A stretch of DNA of 64,000 nt from Chalara sp. BL73 (taxonomy: Eukaryota > Ascomycota > Leotiomycetes > Helotiales). The notes under the pieces were generated by a model. That model had not been told where the DNA came from. It worked only from the letters and a program-made list of their open reading frames with translations, and did not search any database. The position numbers and the translations under genes are program-made. The stretch spans positions 62,001-126,000 of the forward strand of contig CAKJVC010000011.1 of the NCBI GenBank assembly GCA_918026815.1, written 5' to 3'. Shown here one piece after another: positions 1 through 11,579 of the stretch; the first letter of the stretch is position 1, and each line of letters starts with the position of its first letter.

Positions 1-337
1 CAAGTGCCAGTTCTGATTGCTTTTCTCCTTGTTAGTGCTTTCTTCTAGCCAGATAATTTCAATTTGAAGCATCATAGCTACTGGCTATGCATTAATGTAT
101 GTGTAGAATAAGCCTTGTTACTGCAAAATTGTTCTCAGGAAGATAGAATGACGTTCTTGACAACCTCCAGCGAAGTGATGATCAGTTGGGTAAAAGATTA
201 TCCGAAGAGCCGCCGACAGCAGACTTTTGCGCTATCGTTGATTGGGTAAGTGGAGCATTTTTAACAAGACCTGGAAACTTCAAATCAACGACAGCCTTAA
301 CTCTGCACTCCACGTCGTTCCATTGAAATCCTACAAT
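1..337. other. Upstream region of IDH1
   Basis: No coding exon is visible. The stretch is AT-leaning and ends in the 5' leader of the isocitrate dehydrogenase gene. It may include the tail of a gene outside the window, but nothing in it supports that. Confidence 0.5.
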
Positions 338-1640
338 ATGTTGTCGCGTAGCTCTGTCCGGTCGGCGAGGGTATGTCGCTCACTTTAAATAATCTCAATT
401 GAGAGGAAAGATAGCTAATTGCTACGTATCAGAGCCTTCTGCAATCTGCCCATGCACCATCGCGAACTTTTGCTACTGTGCAATCAGTAAGAGTAAAGAT
501 CCTCTACCTGCCGATTAGCACTGACTCGAGATTATAGGATATCTTCAAACCTACGAAATACGGAGGCAAATATACAGTGACGTTGATTCCTGGTGACGGT
601 ATCGGAGCCGAGGTTGCAGAATCCGTCAAGACGATCTTCAAGGCTGATAATACACCAATTGAATGGGAACAAGTTGATGTTTCTGGTGTTGAATCTGGTA
701 GCAAACAGTCTGATGAGCTATTCCGTGAATCAATTGCATCCTTGAAGAGGAACAAATTGGGATTGAAGGGTATTTTGCACACACCAGTCGAGCGATCCGG
801 CCATCAATCCTTCAACGTTGCATTACGACAAGAGCTCGACATTTATGCTTCTGTCGTTTTGATCAAGAACATTCCTGGATACAAGACCCGTCACGAGAAT
901 GTAGATTTCTGCATCATCCGTGAAAATACTGAAGGAGAATACTCTGGCCTCGAGCACCAATCCGTCCCTGGCGTCGTCGAATCGCTCAAGATCATTACCC
1001 GCGCAAAGTCTGAGCGCATTGCCAAATTCGCATTCAGCTTTGCTCTTGCCAACAATCGCAAGAAGGTCACTTGCATACACAAGGCTAACATCATGAAGCT
1101 TGCTGATGGTCTTTTCCGCAACACCTTCAACTCTGTCGCCAAGGACTACCCCACTCTCGAGACGAACGACATGATCGTTGACAATGCTTCTATGCAATGT
1201 GTATCTCGGCCACAGCAATTCGATGTTATGGTCTTGCCTAACTTGTACGGAGGAATTCTTTCCAACGTCGGTGCCGCATTAGTTGGTGGACCTGGTATCG
1301 TCCCTGGTTGCAATATGGGCCGTGAGGTCGCTGTCTTCGAGCCAGGGTGCCGTCACGTCGGATTAGATATCAAGGGCAAGGACCAAGCTAACCCAACTGC
1401 TATGATTCTTTCTGGATCTATGCTCTTAAGACATCTTGGCCTTGATGAGCATGCCAACCGTATCTCCAAGGCTGTCTATGACGTTATTGCTGAGGGGTAA
1501 GTATCGCCTATCATCAAGATTCACTAAGTTCAAGAAACTAACGCACAAATAGCGCGGTTCGTACTCGTGATATGGGAGGAGACAGCACCACCCACCAATT
1601 CACACGAGCGGTCTTGGATAAGATGGAGTTAGCTGGATAG
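338..1640 (+). CDS. IDH1: Isocitrate dehydrogenase [NAD] subunit 1, mitochondrial
   Basis: Subunit of the mitochondrial NAD-dependent isocitrate dehydrogenase (isocitrate to 2-oxoglutarate, TCA cycle). Four exons fit: 338-370, 433-486, 538-1496, 1553-1640, giving 377 residues in a continuous frame. The first two tiny exons encode a basic, serine-rich leader (MLSRSSVRSAR...) that looks like a mitochondrial targeting peptide. The mature part starts near TVTLIPGDGIG and contains RENTEGEYSGLEH, the HKANIMK catalytic-region motif, DNASMQ, and the family signature NLYGGILSNVGAALVGG. The EHQSVPGVVESLK segment resembles fungal Idh1 (the regulatory-type subunit) more than Idh2. It ends in TRDMGGDSTTHQF, the usual family C-terminus. 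Length is normal. Alternative: the Idh2 paralogue, less likely. Confidence 0.95.
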
Positions 1641-2011
1641 ATAGATGAAGATAACTATGTATAGAGGTCTGTGTTGTACTTTAGCTGCATTAGCCGGTGC
1701 CGTTGAGCCATTAAATCACATCGTATATATCCTATTGGCATGTAAAAGTGTCACTATACCATAAAATTTGTGCTGCAAGCAGTGTTCATGCACTTGAAAC
1801 GTACACATTGCAAAAACGACAATTCTCATGGTTGTATTTCATTGCTGTCCTGATCCGAGAGTTTATGATCTCCTATACATAGGAAAGCTTTGTAGGGCTT
1901 CCATCATAAGATAAGATCGAACCTAGCTTACTCAAGTCTGAATGAATGCGAGCCAGAGGATAAAGCGCTCGGGTTTACTATCTATACAATTTCCTAACAA
2001 CTTCGTGCTGT
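1641..2011. other. Spacer downstream of IDH1
   Basis: About 370 bp between the convergent ends of IDH1 and the next minus-strand gene. It should hold both 3' untranslated regions. No exon is supported. Confidence 0.5.
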
Positions 2012-4231
2012 TCAGTGACGTTTGTCGTGCCCCCGTGGGCGTGTTGGTATCCATTTGGATGGACCTTGGTTGTGGCATTGATTACTCTGAGTGTTTTGAG
2101 ATTGTTGGTTTTGTTTCGGGGTTTTTTGTGCAAGGTTACTCTTTGGTTTGACACTAACCAATGGCCAATGCCTATCTTGACCGACCATCGGGGACGGATT
2201 CTTCCACCTGCCTGGGAGCTCTTTGAACGCTGCTCTTCGGTCCTCGACGGTTCGGAAAAAGACCACAAAGCTCTTTGCATCGTGCCTATTGACGGCGATG
2301 ATCTTCTTCTTCATATTACCGCGAAAAAGCAGCCGGGCTGCTTGACCAGTGCCAACGTTTGTGACGAACAGTCTAAGATCTTCACCAGCCGCGGCATTAG
2401 CCTTCGAAGCAGCAGATCTCGTACTAACTCTAGGTGTGGTTTGGTTTGCGCCCACTGGTGTCACCGCTATCCTAGATTTGATGGGAAATTGCTCGGTCTG
2501 TGTATTTTGTCGCTGAGAGTTCTCATACAGGACTGTCTCTATACGAGAGACCTGATCTTGCAGAAGCAGTTCCTGGACCTTCTGTCTCTTTGCTATTGGC
2601 TGTTCCGTCTTGCTGACTCTTCCCGCGTCCTTTTTCGGCTTCCGCTTATGTCCGTCTGATGGCACTGGGATATAGTCTGAATCTGTCGCCGAAGACGCAA
2701 TGATAATAGCTTGCTTTCCCGGTCCTACGCTTGTGATACGACCAGCATCGAGGTTCCAGGGACCCGCATTATTGTCCGTAATAGAAGCACCTACTAGTCC
2801 AGATTGTCGATCAGCCTTTTGCTGAATCTTTAGACGAATTTGTTGCTCTTGTTTCAACATTTGATCATGGGTCGAAGGAGATAACTCTGTACCGGTTAAC
2901 TGAGGCGATGTTTGCTTAATCTTTTGCAGCTCTTCTAACTTTGGAACATCATTCTGATGATTTACCACAGCCTCCATAACATTAATAAATGTCGAGTCAA
3001 GCGCACGGGTGAAACTGGAGCCAGTCGCCTTCTCAGCACTTGACAAGCCTTCACCAGCCCGAAGAGATACGTTAGTCATGACCACAATTTGATGTGCAGG
3101 CGCTCCATCAATCTCAATGCCTCCCGCAGCATGACTGGTGCCCTTAACTGTCACTGAGCGGTCGACACCTTCAATCTCCACGTCGCCCAACCAATTCTCT
3201 ACTCGAGACCTAGATCATACTTAGCTTTAATAGATCCTTCAAGCTTGTGTTTATATTGTAAGTCTTCATACATCTTTTGAGCTACATTAGCCTCAACATC
3301 TGGCAGAGGTGGGTCATACTTCCTAGCCACTTGCATCATTGGAGTGAGGTCATGCCTATATCCGAGTGCAAAGAAGTCAGTGACTACTATCAAAGAGCGA
3401 CCATTGATCAAATGAGGTCTTTCATTAAAGGATATGCTTACATATGAGTCCTCACACCACTGAAATCGCCACGTTGACGCAACCATTCTTTGCATTCAAT
3501 TTCGATTTCGTCTAGTTTGTCCTTGTATTGAGCCTTCACCTCTCGCTTATATGCGTGTAAAGCCTAGGCATATATCAGCTATGTTCTGGTGCATGGAGTG
3601 CACACCTTACCTTGACAGACATTTCCTGGTACGTAGCCGAGACCTCCTTACGTTAGCTGTTTTCTTTGCCCCCATGAACTCAGGAGTCCTTAATAGAACA
3701 AAACTTGACACATTGCATCAGGTGCAAAACCCCCTGCGCAGAGTTCTCTAGGACGTTTCTTAAGCTTGAATAATTCCTCTTTCAGCCTATTGCCGAATCT
3801 GCACCTACTTGCAGATCAAGCCTCTTGCTAGAGAGATCAACGAAACAGGTTGCACTTACTTGGGGATTTCTAGCCAGTAGCTCTACTACCTCATGGTTGG
3901 TGAGCTTGGTCTTCGCAGACTTAACTGCCTCTCTCATAGCTTCCATTTCCCGACTGTGACTTGCCTTCAAGGACATCGTCTCACTTCGAACTGCTTCTCG
4001 GATCATCTCCTCGAAGTACTTGCGAGCTACCTGATTATCATCAAGCAAATTTTGCATCAAGCGCGCTCCGTTAAGCCACTCCTCGTTGTCTGCTGGTGGC
4101 GGTCGAACAAAATCACGGATGGTGAAGGCCATACCTTCGACTGTATCTTTAACCTCACTAATAATGTCTCGGTTGTATGTGGAGGACACAGGACTCGACC
4201 AAATAAACTCTTTGGGTCCTGTTGCTCTCAT
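2012..4231 (-). CDS. Hypothetical multi-exon protein, possibly frame-damaged
   Basis: I do not recognise this protein. The first exon (4231-3860, start ATG at 4231) is phase 0 and acidic/helical, ending RNPQ before a perfect gtaagt donor. Later exons are recognisable around 3551-3420 (a charged helix with the segment KREVKAQYKDKLDEIE, then gtaagc) and 3362-3200 (HDLTPMMQVARKYDPPLPD). The last open stretch, to the TGA at 2012, carries two basic nuclear-localisation-like patches (KRKPKK; AKRQKV) and a Q/N-rich tail. Exons between 3860 and 3560 are not resolved. Near 3205-3225 the frame that ends in ...KYDLGLE stops, while the next frame reads on as SRVENWLGDVE, as if one base were missing. This is either an unrecognised intron, a sequencing error or a decaying gene. 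Nuclear role is inferred only from the basic patches. Confidence 0.5.
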
Positions 4232-5339
4232 CTCGTATGGTTGCTGAGGTTGGTCGCTTGTTTGGATATTTTGTATATCCTAATGGACGTGGCCGCTCAG
4301 GATGAGAAAATCCATGCCTCGTGACCAGATTGAAAATTTGGGGGGCGATCAATCGCACATAATATATGGTTTAGGAGGCAAGCGTTTCTCAGGTGAAAAT
4401 TGACGAAATATATCTAAAGACGCTTCCAAAGATCCACGTATCGCATTGAGCATGGTTATGCCTGATGTCTCGCATTGCTAAATACAATTTTGGTGAATCA
4501 GTTTCAGGACATACTTTTAAGATCCAAGAATCTGGAGTCTAGAGATAGCACGCTTTTCATCGCCTGGGAATAACAAGATTTTAGAATAACACTACTTATA
4601 ATTCTCGAAAATATTGGCCTCTTAGAAAAAATATTTCCCTGCGTGCTCTCCCGAATGAATCTCAGAATATGCATAGGGGTATGCCTAGCAAACAATATCA
4701 ACGAGTTGAATGATAAGGAGTTTTCGATAAAGTATCATCCTATTGAATGTCCATCTCGCACATGTTGACACATTATGGCCATTATCAAGACTATGCTGCA
4801 ATGTGTAGAGCTAATCTTCCAGCCGCTCCCGGTCTTGAAGACTAAATAAAGTCCCATTTTACCAACAAATACCGCGCATTATACTTCCTAATTTGCAACC
4901 ACGGAAGTTTTGTGTCCTGTTGCTGTTTATCTGGTAATTGAGACAAGACGTAGATGTTCGGGCATGCTTAAATCCTTGAAAGGGGGTAAGCGAGCATTTC
5001 GTGCGTATGCCAAGCCTGAAGCATACCGAGTCCATTAAAGAAATATTCATTTCATCCTCGAAAACATCTTAGAAATCGGTTTAATATATCTAGTCTCAGC
5101 CTTGGAGATGAGCTCGTGGATGTTCACCCTTAGTGAACTGGAAATGGATCTTTGCTGCCGCGACGGACTCAAAATGTCGGAGGTAAATAAACGTGATCGA
5201 AACTCGTGTCACTCCGAAAATGAATATTCTCAGGTCCCCAAGCGCTTCCCCAGATAATACTGCCTGGGTCGATCTGAAATGGACCCTGCCTCTTTGTTTC
5301 TCGGCCAGAAAGTTCCAGATAACTCCTTCTTTGTTCGCC
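4232..5339. other. Intergenic, about 1.1 kb
   Basis: AT-rich spacer upstream of two divergent genes (minus gene starting at 4231, plus gene starting at 5340). Only short chance frames are present. It may act as a shared promoter region. Confidence 0.5.
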
Positions 5340-6370
5340 ATGGATTCTCAAGAGAGCGTACCTGCCGCCGAACTGCCAAACCAAGATATCTCTGCCATGG
5401 CGCCTACAAAAATATCTGAAGTGGCGATTGTAAGCGCTGGCTTGTCGCATGAAGATGGGCGTCAGACTGGGCTTCAGGCTAGGAGAACGGCGAAAGTTGG
5501 CCTTTCAATAGAGAACGAACTAGTGGATGGGATCACGGCGCAAGGAATCGAGAAGGAATATGCGTACAAACCCCGCGCACAGAGGCTAAAGAAGAACGAT
5601 GCTTTCCCTGGCCTATTTGATAGCATGTACGTATCAGCATACTCTTTTTGCTAGGTTCTACAATTAATCGTTTAATGTGGCATGATAGTTTCGATGACGA
5701 TGCACCAGCGCCATTACGGCAACCAAGCCCTGAGGATATGGGACCGGAGTTTTTAGACGTAGTAGGGAGTGGGAAGGAGGAGGAAGTGCATGGGTCATGC
5801 ACTTCCCCTACCTACCGTGCCTCAACTATCGCAGCAAATTCAACAGCTTTCAAATCCTCTACATCTGGCGGCCAATCTTCAGTTTTATCCTTAAGTTCGC
5901 TTACTGAGAAGCATAAAGGCTTCGATCTTGATTTTGAAGACCTGGTTGTGCGTACCCATGCTTGCGGTGACGAATATCGCCAACTTCTGAAAGTCCATTA
6001 TAGTGATATACATAGTCTGTTCTTCTGTCATTGGTGCTGCAATTGCACCGGCCTGCATGGAATGGCTAATGATACTGTCGGCTTCAAGCCCAAGAACATA
6101 TGGGCTAAGATACCTAGCGATTTCAATGTAGATAAAAAGTGGCATAAGGTCTGTGCGAACCTCTGTCAGGTCTGCATTGTGAGAAGTGCTCTCAGCGGCC
6201 AGATGGAGAGGAAGCAAGGTATTGGAATGAACAAAGCGTCCACGTACGAAAGCGTTAACAGTGACTGGATTGAGCGACAGGGAATTCATGGTTTGGATCT
6301 GGTTTGCGAAGCTAACGCTAGTTGGCAGGTTCCGCAGATTTGGAGAGAGCCTCTTGAGAAGAAACTTTAG
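5340..6370 (+). CDS. Hypothetical protein with a Cys/His-rich segment
   Basis: Not recognised. Start chosen at 5340 because gccATGG is a good initiation context; the frame is also open further upstream. Exon 1 is 5340-5626; an intron (gtacgt ... gatag) joins in phase to exon 2 at 5689, and the frame runs to a TAG at 6368-6370, giving 322 residues. The N-terminal half is acidic and low in complexity (DDDAPAPLRQPSPED, serine-rich). The C-terminal half has a dense HWCCNCTGLHG segment and further cysteines (CANLCQVC), which could bind metal but match no family I know. The end is uncertain: another frame is open from 6261 to 6479, so an extra 3' intron is possible. Confidence 0.5.
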
Positions 6371-6639
6371 GACAAAGGCTATGGCGGTGGTTGAGAAAGC
6401 TCAGGGTCTCCAATATAGACGATATACCCCATCAATGGTCGTTCCCCCAACACCATTTATCACGCCCGAGACTCATTAGTGGACTCTCCACTTTAACAGA
6501 ACTCCCTCAAATGAGAGACCTAGAGGCAGAGAGATATAAGCTTGCAATCTATGATTTAATATGAAGAAAGCAACATGCATTCGCTAAGTTGTAAGCTGGT
6601 ATCCCACCCATATCTCCAAACGCCGAATCATGCAACCAT

Positions 6640-7531
6640 CTAAAACGTAATCTTCCTTTTCCTTCCTGTATACTTAGAGTTATTCTTCACAACTTTACCT
6701 TTCCGTTCCATCTGCTCTTTCTTGCTCAAAATCCACGCTTTGCTGCCCTTCTCCACAATACGCCCCTTCTCTCTATGTTTCTTCCTCGCATCCAGGACAT
6801 CTACACCATCTAATCCCTTCACCACGCCCGTGATATCTCCCGAATCACCCTCTCTCTCGCTTCCACCAACAGTCAGAACAAGATACAGTTTGCTATTCTT
6901 CGTTCCTGGATCATCCTCCAAGATACCCGCACCGAAACCAGCTTTGATCGCCGCACCGCTAATCATCGTCCGCTGTAATTCATTCTTTGGATAGAATTGA
7001 CAAACCGCCCGGCCACCTCTCTTCAAACTCGCATACAAGCCGTTAAAAAATCTTGTCAGCCGCCCCGTACTGCTCACATCACTACTCTCCGCATTACACA
7101 GCCACTGAATCGCACTGATGCTAATCGCCGCGTCAAAACTTCCCGCTCGAAATGGAACTCCTTGGCCGATATCCGCGAGCATGAGGTCCCCTTCGACATC
7201 TCGCTGCAGAGCTATGTCGAGCATAGATGCTGAAATGTCCATCCCTACCCAGATGTGAGGCCCATCGGGGGGTGGGACGGCAGAGAGTATCTCGCCTGAG
7301 AGGCCTGAGCCGCAGCCTATGTCGAGGATGAGGGATGGGTCTGAGAGGTCGAGGAGCTCAAGAGCCCGATTGGTCATTTGCGCCTGAATATTTTGTATTC
7401 GGGACGATGTTGTGTATTTCTTAGCTTCGCTATCATTGTAGTGCAAGTCTGGCGGGCTATAGATGTGTTAGAAATGTTGGTGGAGGGGTAGTGGGGAGGA
7501 GAAATTACAGCGTATCTTCCGGGCGAGACAT
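6640..7531 (-). CDS. BUD23: 18S rRNA (guanine-N7)-methyltransferase BUD23
   Basis: S-adenosylmethionine-dependent methyltransferase that modifies one guanine of 18S rRNA during small ribosomal subunit biogenesis (nucleus); yeast Bud23 works with Trm112. Two exons: 7531-7509 and 7456-6640, 279 residues. The N-terminus MSRPEDTLPPDLHYNDSEA is the family hallmark. Motif I (LILDIGCGSGLSGE) lies near residue 60, followed by VGMDIS and the ISISAIQWLCNA segment. The C-terminus is basic (SKYTGRKRKITF), as in orthologues, and fits the usual length. The start ATG lies 302 bp from the start of the divergent SVP26-like gene. Confidence 0.95.
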
Positions 7532-7833
7532 CTTTGCTGTATAGATGTACGTTGACAGATATCAAGCAATCTCAAGTACCCCCTTATAAAAGAATCCAGA
7601 ACAATTAGAGCGGGTTGTGGGCGTTGTAAAGAAATCTTCAATATTTTTTGGTTTTTTGGGTAATGTCTCTGGAACTTTTTCATGACCACCCGCATGCTTG
7701 GCGTCATCCGACAATCACCCGAAATCTGGGGAAAGCATGTCGTCAAAAGAACACGTTAAGGGGCTTCAAATCTCCCCTCTCCAACCTCCAAAACAACAAA
7801 TTATGCGAGACTCATAAGAAAAGCTTAAGCACA
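7532..7833. promoter_or_regulatory. Divergent promoter region BUD23 / SVP26
   Basis: 302 bp between the start codons of two head-to-head genes, so promoters of both must lie here or in the 5' ends. I see no individual site strong enough to name. Confidence 0.5.
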
Positions 7834-8593
7834 ATGTGGATTCTTCCCTTGGTCGGGTACATCGGCTTGCTGGTGGGCTTCGGGTTCCTCACCCTCGCCA
7901 TAGGTACTTGCCCGTTCCTCAAAGTTTCTTGTGGGACACTCGCTGATTGTGATGCAGCCTCCGGACTTTATTATCTATCCGAACTAGTGGAGGAGCATAC
8001 TGTAGTTGCGAAGAGACTATTGACGCGCATGATATACTTTGTGACCGGGACGCAGGTGCTTCTGTGGCTTGTAGATGGCTTCCCATTCAAGCTGTCTCTG
8101 TTGACGGTCATATCGCACATCGTGTATCTGGGCAACATGCGCCGCTTCCCAATCGTGAAGCTCACGGACCCTCTATTCCTCGTTTCTTGTGGTATGTCCA
8201 TCTCTTCCCTAGGAAACTCTCAGACTAAGGAAAAACCTAGTGTTGGTCATATTCAACCACTGGGCTTGGTTCACCCATTTCTCGCAGACTTCTGCCGGAC
8301 CACGATATTCGATATATGACCAGCCTAAGATACCTACGTTTACCGAGATAGCGTCATATTTTGGGCTCTGTGTTTGGCTGGTACCGTTTTCGCTATTCGT
8401 GTCTTTGTCAGCAAGTGACAACGTGCTGCCAACTATGAGTAGCGAAGAACCAACGGGAATACCCGGTACAAGAGGCTCTGGCGAAGCAAAGAGGCAGGGT
8501 ATGGTAAAGGTTGTTGTGGATTCCGTCAGGGATGCAATTGGGAATTTGGCAAGGGTCGCGGGATGGTGGAGGCCACGGGAAAGGGACTTTTAA
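7834..8593 (+). CDS. SVP26: SVP26/TEX261-type ER-Golgi membrane protein
   Basis: Integral membrane protein of early secretory vesicles; in yeast Svp26 (Erv26) is a cargo receptor/adaptor for certain type II Golgi proteins in COPII vesicles. Exons 7834-7903, 7958-8191 and 8241-8593 join in frame to 218 residues. The N-terminus WILPLVGYIGLLVGFGFL is a membrane segment typical of the family, followed by ASGLYYLSELVEEHTVVAKR, the most conserved stretch, and three more hydrophobic segments (WFTHFS ... FGLCVWLVPFSLFVSLSA). The C-terminal tail is hydrophilic and poorly conserved, as expected. Confidence 0.92.
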
Positions 8594-8896
8594 TGCATAG
8601 ATTTGGTATCACTGGCGTTTGCTAGGCACGGCATAAGGCTATGGGCTCAACTGGGACGAATGAATCATTGGGGTAATGAGGGGTATGTATTATATCAGCT
8701 AACACTGCAGTGCAATATAAGCCCAATGGGTATCTTCCATTATATCGTAACGCCATGCACATCAGTAAGTGATAGGTAAGCTTTCGGCAAATATTTCCGT
8801 AAAATCATTACGTCTTTCGTCACAGCCATTCAGTCCTTCAATGTAGTTCCTCTTTCTTGCCGGTCAGAGACCATGAATTTAAGGTTTATCGAGGAC

Positions 8897-9451
8897 TTAC
8901 TCAAGTGTGGAATCTCCTTGGACGTGCAAACCTCCTTGGGTATCTTCAATACGGCCTTGGAGCATCGCGTCCATCTCTGTGATGATGTTTGCAGTATGCT
9001 GCTCAATTGAGCTCATACTAGCCAGAATCTGAGTCTCCAGAACGATACGTTTCTTGTTCAAGGCTTCCAGTCTAGCCCATTGTGCATTTTGTGCCTTGAT
9101 TCTTCTAGCACGTCAGCACAATCTCATAGGCAATAGTCTCTAGATGCGTACACCTTACTCTTTCGAGCGTCAAATAGAACATTGACCCTCTTAGCCATTT
9201 CCTTCACCCGCTTCCTCTGGTCATCCTCGATAGATGCTCGCTTGAGATCACGCTTCTTTTTGCTCTAAGATATGGACGGTTAGATCAAAGAATTCTGGTT
9301 TCATACTGTTGAGCGAGAGACGCACAGCCTCAACCATCTCACGAGCAGTTTCAAGCATCTGTAGACTGGATTCTTGGGAGTCAGGCTCTTCTTCATCGGA
9401 GGTGTTGATCACAACCGGAGCCTTTGATCTGCGTGGTTTGATGGGAGCCAT
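8897..9451 (-). CDS. Small coiled-coil protein, function unknown
   Basis: Three exons (9451-9326, 9264-9152, 9104-8897) read through in frame to about 148 residues. After a basic N-terminus (MAPIKPRRSKAP) and an acidic serine patch, the rest is almost entirely charged helix with heptad-like spacing (KRDLKRASIEDDQRKRV; AQWARLEALNKKRIVLETQ), so a coiled coil is likely. The last codon before the TAA overlaps a strong gtaagt (donor at about 8901), so an extra 3' exon is possible and would lengthen the C-terminus. The second intron uses a gtacgc donor; this choice is forced by reading frame. Small size and acidic/basic head recall chromatin or kinetochore subunits, but that is only a resemblance. 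Confidence 0.65.
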
Positions 9452-9747
9452 TGTAGAAGCTGGTTCGATTTTGGAAGAAAAACTGCAGGTTTACTTGCGT
9501 TCTAGATAAATAGACGACCCCGAACGCCTTATTCCTAAATATGTACTAATAACGGGAAGATATGTGTACAGGAAGCACGAGGCTAATTTGGGTGACACAA
9601 GGCTGGAAGCGCGAATTGCGGGTCCCACCCCGCTGGGTTTCTGCCATCGCCCCACTAAAAATATTTGTACCTCCCCCGTCCAAATTGTCTTCCCACGACA
9701 AAACTACATCTTCAGAGCTACAAACCCTCTTTTCGCAAGCCGCAAAG
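9452..9747. promoter_or_regulatory. Divergent promoter region coiled-coil gene / PXR1
   Basis: 296 bp separate the start codons of the two head-to-head genes. No named element is claimed. Confidence 0.45.
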
Positions 9748-10935
9748 ATGGGACTCGCTGCCCCTAAAAAGTATGAAACATTTTCGGATTGACTTTCCGT
9801 GCTAATTACTTTCTAGCCGCATAAAAATCTCCCACGATCCTAATAACACAAGATGGACCGGCAACAAAGAGTCGTTTGGGCACAAGATCATGGCCGCGCA
9901 GGGTTGGTCTGAAGGACAATACCTGGGTGCTGTCGATGCTCCCCACGCTGTACACTATACCGCCGCCAATGCATCCCACATTCGGGTCGCTATCAAAGAC
10001 GATAATCTCGGGCTCGGGGCCAAGATTGGTAGCGGTGTGGGTGCAGGAGAGTGCACAGGGTTGGATGCGTTTAAGAATCTGTTGGGGAGGCTGAATGGTA
10101 AAGAGGAGGAGGAGATCCAGCAGGAACAAAGGAAGAGAGAGGATTTAAAGAGGGCGATATACAGTGAGAGGAAGTGGGGGAGCGTGAGATTCGTGAAGGG
10201 AGGATGGCTGGTAGGAGATAAGATCCAGGATTTGATTGATGGGGAGAAGGAGAGGTTGCGAGAGCTGGAAGAGAAGGGCTCATCGAGTTCGGATGATTCC
10301 AACTCTGAAGCATCGGATTCGGAACCTCCTGCGCCTGAGAAGCTGAAGAAGAAGAAGCGGAAGGTAGAGGTAGAAGATGACACCGAAGAAAGAAAGAAGA
10401 GCAAGAAGTCAAAGAGGAGGAAGCTGGACGGCGAAGATAGACCTGCCGAGGTTGTTGCTTTCAAGGTCAAGAAGTCAAAGAAAGAGAAAGATAGGAAGCG
10501 GAAATCAAAAACAGCTGGCGAACCTGTTGAAGCAGATATAGTCGATACCAAAGCATTAGAGAAAGCAGAGAAGAAACGCCGAAAAGAGGAAAGGAAATCC
10601 AACAAAGCTCGACGAGAAAAGGAAAGTTCGGATGATTCCGATAAAGCAAGCAAACAGAAGTCAAAGAAGGAAAAGCGTAAGCGCACATTAAACGACATTA
10701 CAGAATCCTCAGCTCCAGAGACACCGTCAGCAATCTCAACACCCCTCAACACTTCTGGAAGATCAACACCTATAATGACAGGACGACACGCCGTGCGCTC
10801 TCGAAACATTGCGCAGAAACGGCTGGCGAGTATGGATGTAGCATCTTTGAATCAGGTAAATACATTTACTTTTCTGCTTCATACAAGCTCATCACTAACC
10901 CCCGCCAGATTTTCATGATAAAGACTCCTTCGTAG
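9748..10935 (+). CDS. PXR1: G-patch protein PXR1 (GNO1), rRNA/snoRNA processing
   Basis: Nucleolar G-patch protein; the yeast orthologue Pxr1/Gno1 promotes rRNA and snoRNA maturation by activating the helicase Prp43 and can affect telomerase. Exons 9748-9770, 9817-10855 and 10909-10935 give 362 residues. The N-terminus MGLAAPKNRIKISHDPNNTRW and the G-patch (FGHKIMAAQGWSEGQYLG ... GLGAKIGSGVG) fall at about residues 24-75. A lysine/glutamate-rich nucleolar tail follows, with KKSKRRKLD, KKEKDRKRKSK and similar repeats. The last micro-exon restores the family ending (IFMIK...). A long antisense frame on the other strand is a shadow of the biased composition. Confidence 0.93.
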
Positions 10936-11048
10936 ATATAGAACAAGATACCAATTTCAATACTTTTGCATCATACAGTCTTTTTTTGTCCACATGATCC
11001 TCCTTCCCCAAGCCACTTCCCGTCGACCTTGAACTATGGACTACAAAC

Positions 11049-11579
11049 TCATTCGAACTCAGCGTACAAATTAGCAATAACGCTATCCGTCGTCTGCGCG
11101 CCCTCGAAAACCGCCCACACCTCCTCGCTCCCGTCAAGCTTATACCAAAAGCTCGCGGGCGTCAGCACCGGCAACGTGATCCCCCCCGGGACCGACCCGA
11201 CGCCCGGATGCAGCCACCTCAGCAGCTGGCTCGACCTCTCGATGCTGATGGCCGTGGTGACGGCGTCCTTGCCGCCGTACGGCTGGAACGGGTACGCGGT
11301 CGCGGCCCTCGGCGCGCCGATGGGGACCGCGCCGCAGAAGAGCTGCTCCTCCGAGGTGTAGCAGACCGCAGCGTCCTTCTTGGTGGACGTCACCGTCCCC
11401 TCAGCGGAGAGGTAGTTCGGGACCAGCGTCGGGAGGCTGGGGGTTGCTACTATGAGCCTGAAATTTTGGCTCGGCGCCGCTGGGTAGGCGAGGGTCGAGG
11501 TGCTGGTTTCTTGTTAGCGGGTTCTGAGGTTGGAGGGAAAGGCTTACGCGAGAGCCAGGAGGAGAGCGAGGTATTGCAT
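11049..11579 (-). CDS. Small secreted protein, unknown family
   Basis: Two exons (11579-11548 and 11502-11049) encode about 161 residues. The first exon supplies a classic signal peptide core (MQYLALLLALA) with a likely cleavage near TLAYPAAP. The mature protein has only two cysteines (VCYTSEEQLFCG), which could form one disulphide, and no catalytic motif I recognise. The coding part is much richer in G+C at third positions than the flanking genes (for example the stretch at 11200-11400), a trait shared with the CAP protein at 17.9 kb. Likely extracellular or wall-associated. An effector role cannot be inferred from sequence alone. Confidence 0.75.

Noticed and set aside
5693..6480. Possible DUF6594-type membrane protein at 6.0-6.5 kb (FRRFG and hydrophobic stretches in other frames)
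   Set aside because: The hydrophobic stretch and the FRRFG word lie in frames that cannot be joined by plausible introns, so this stays hypothetical.
9955..10809. Long open frame antisense to PXR1 (284 codons)
   Set aside because: It is the shadow of the lysine/glutamate-rich PXR1 tail; the reading is Ser/Phe-rich without domains, and PXR1 on the plus strand has clear family motifs.
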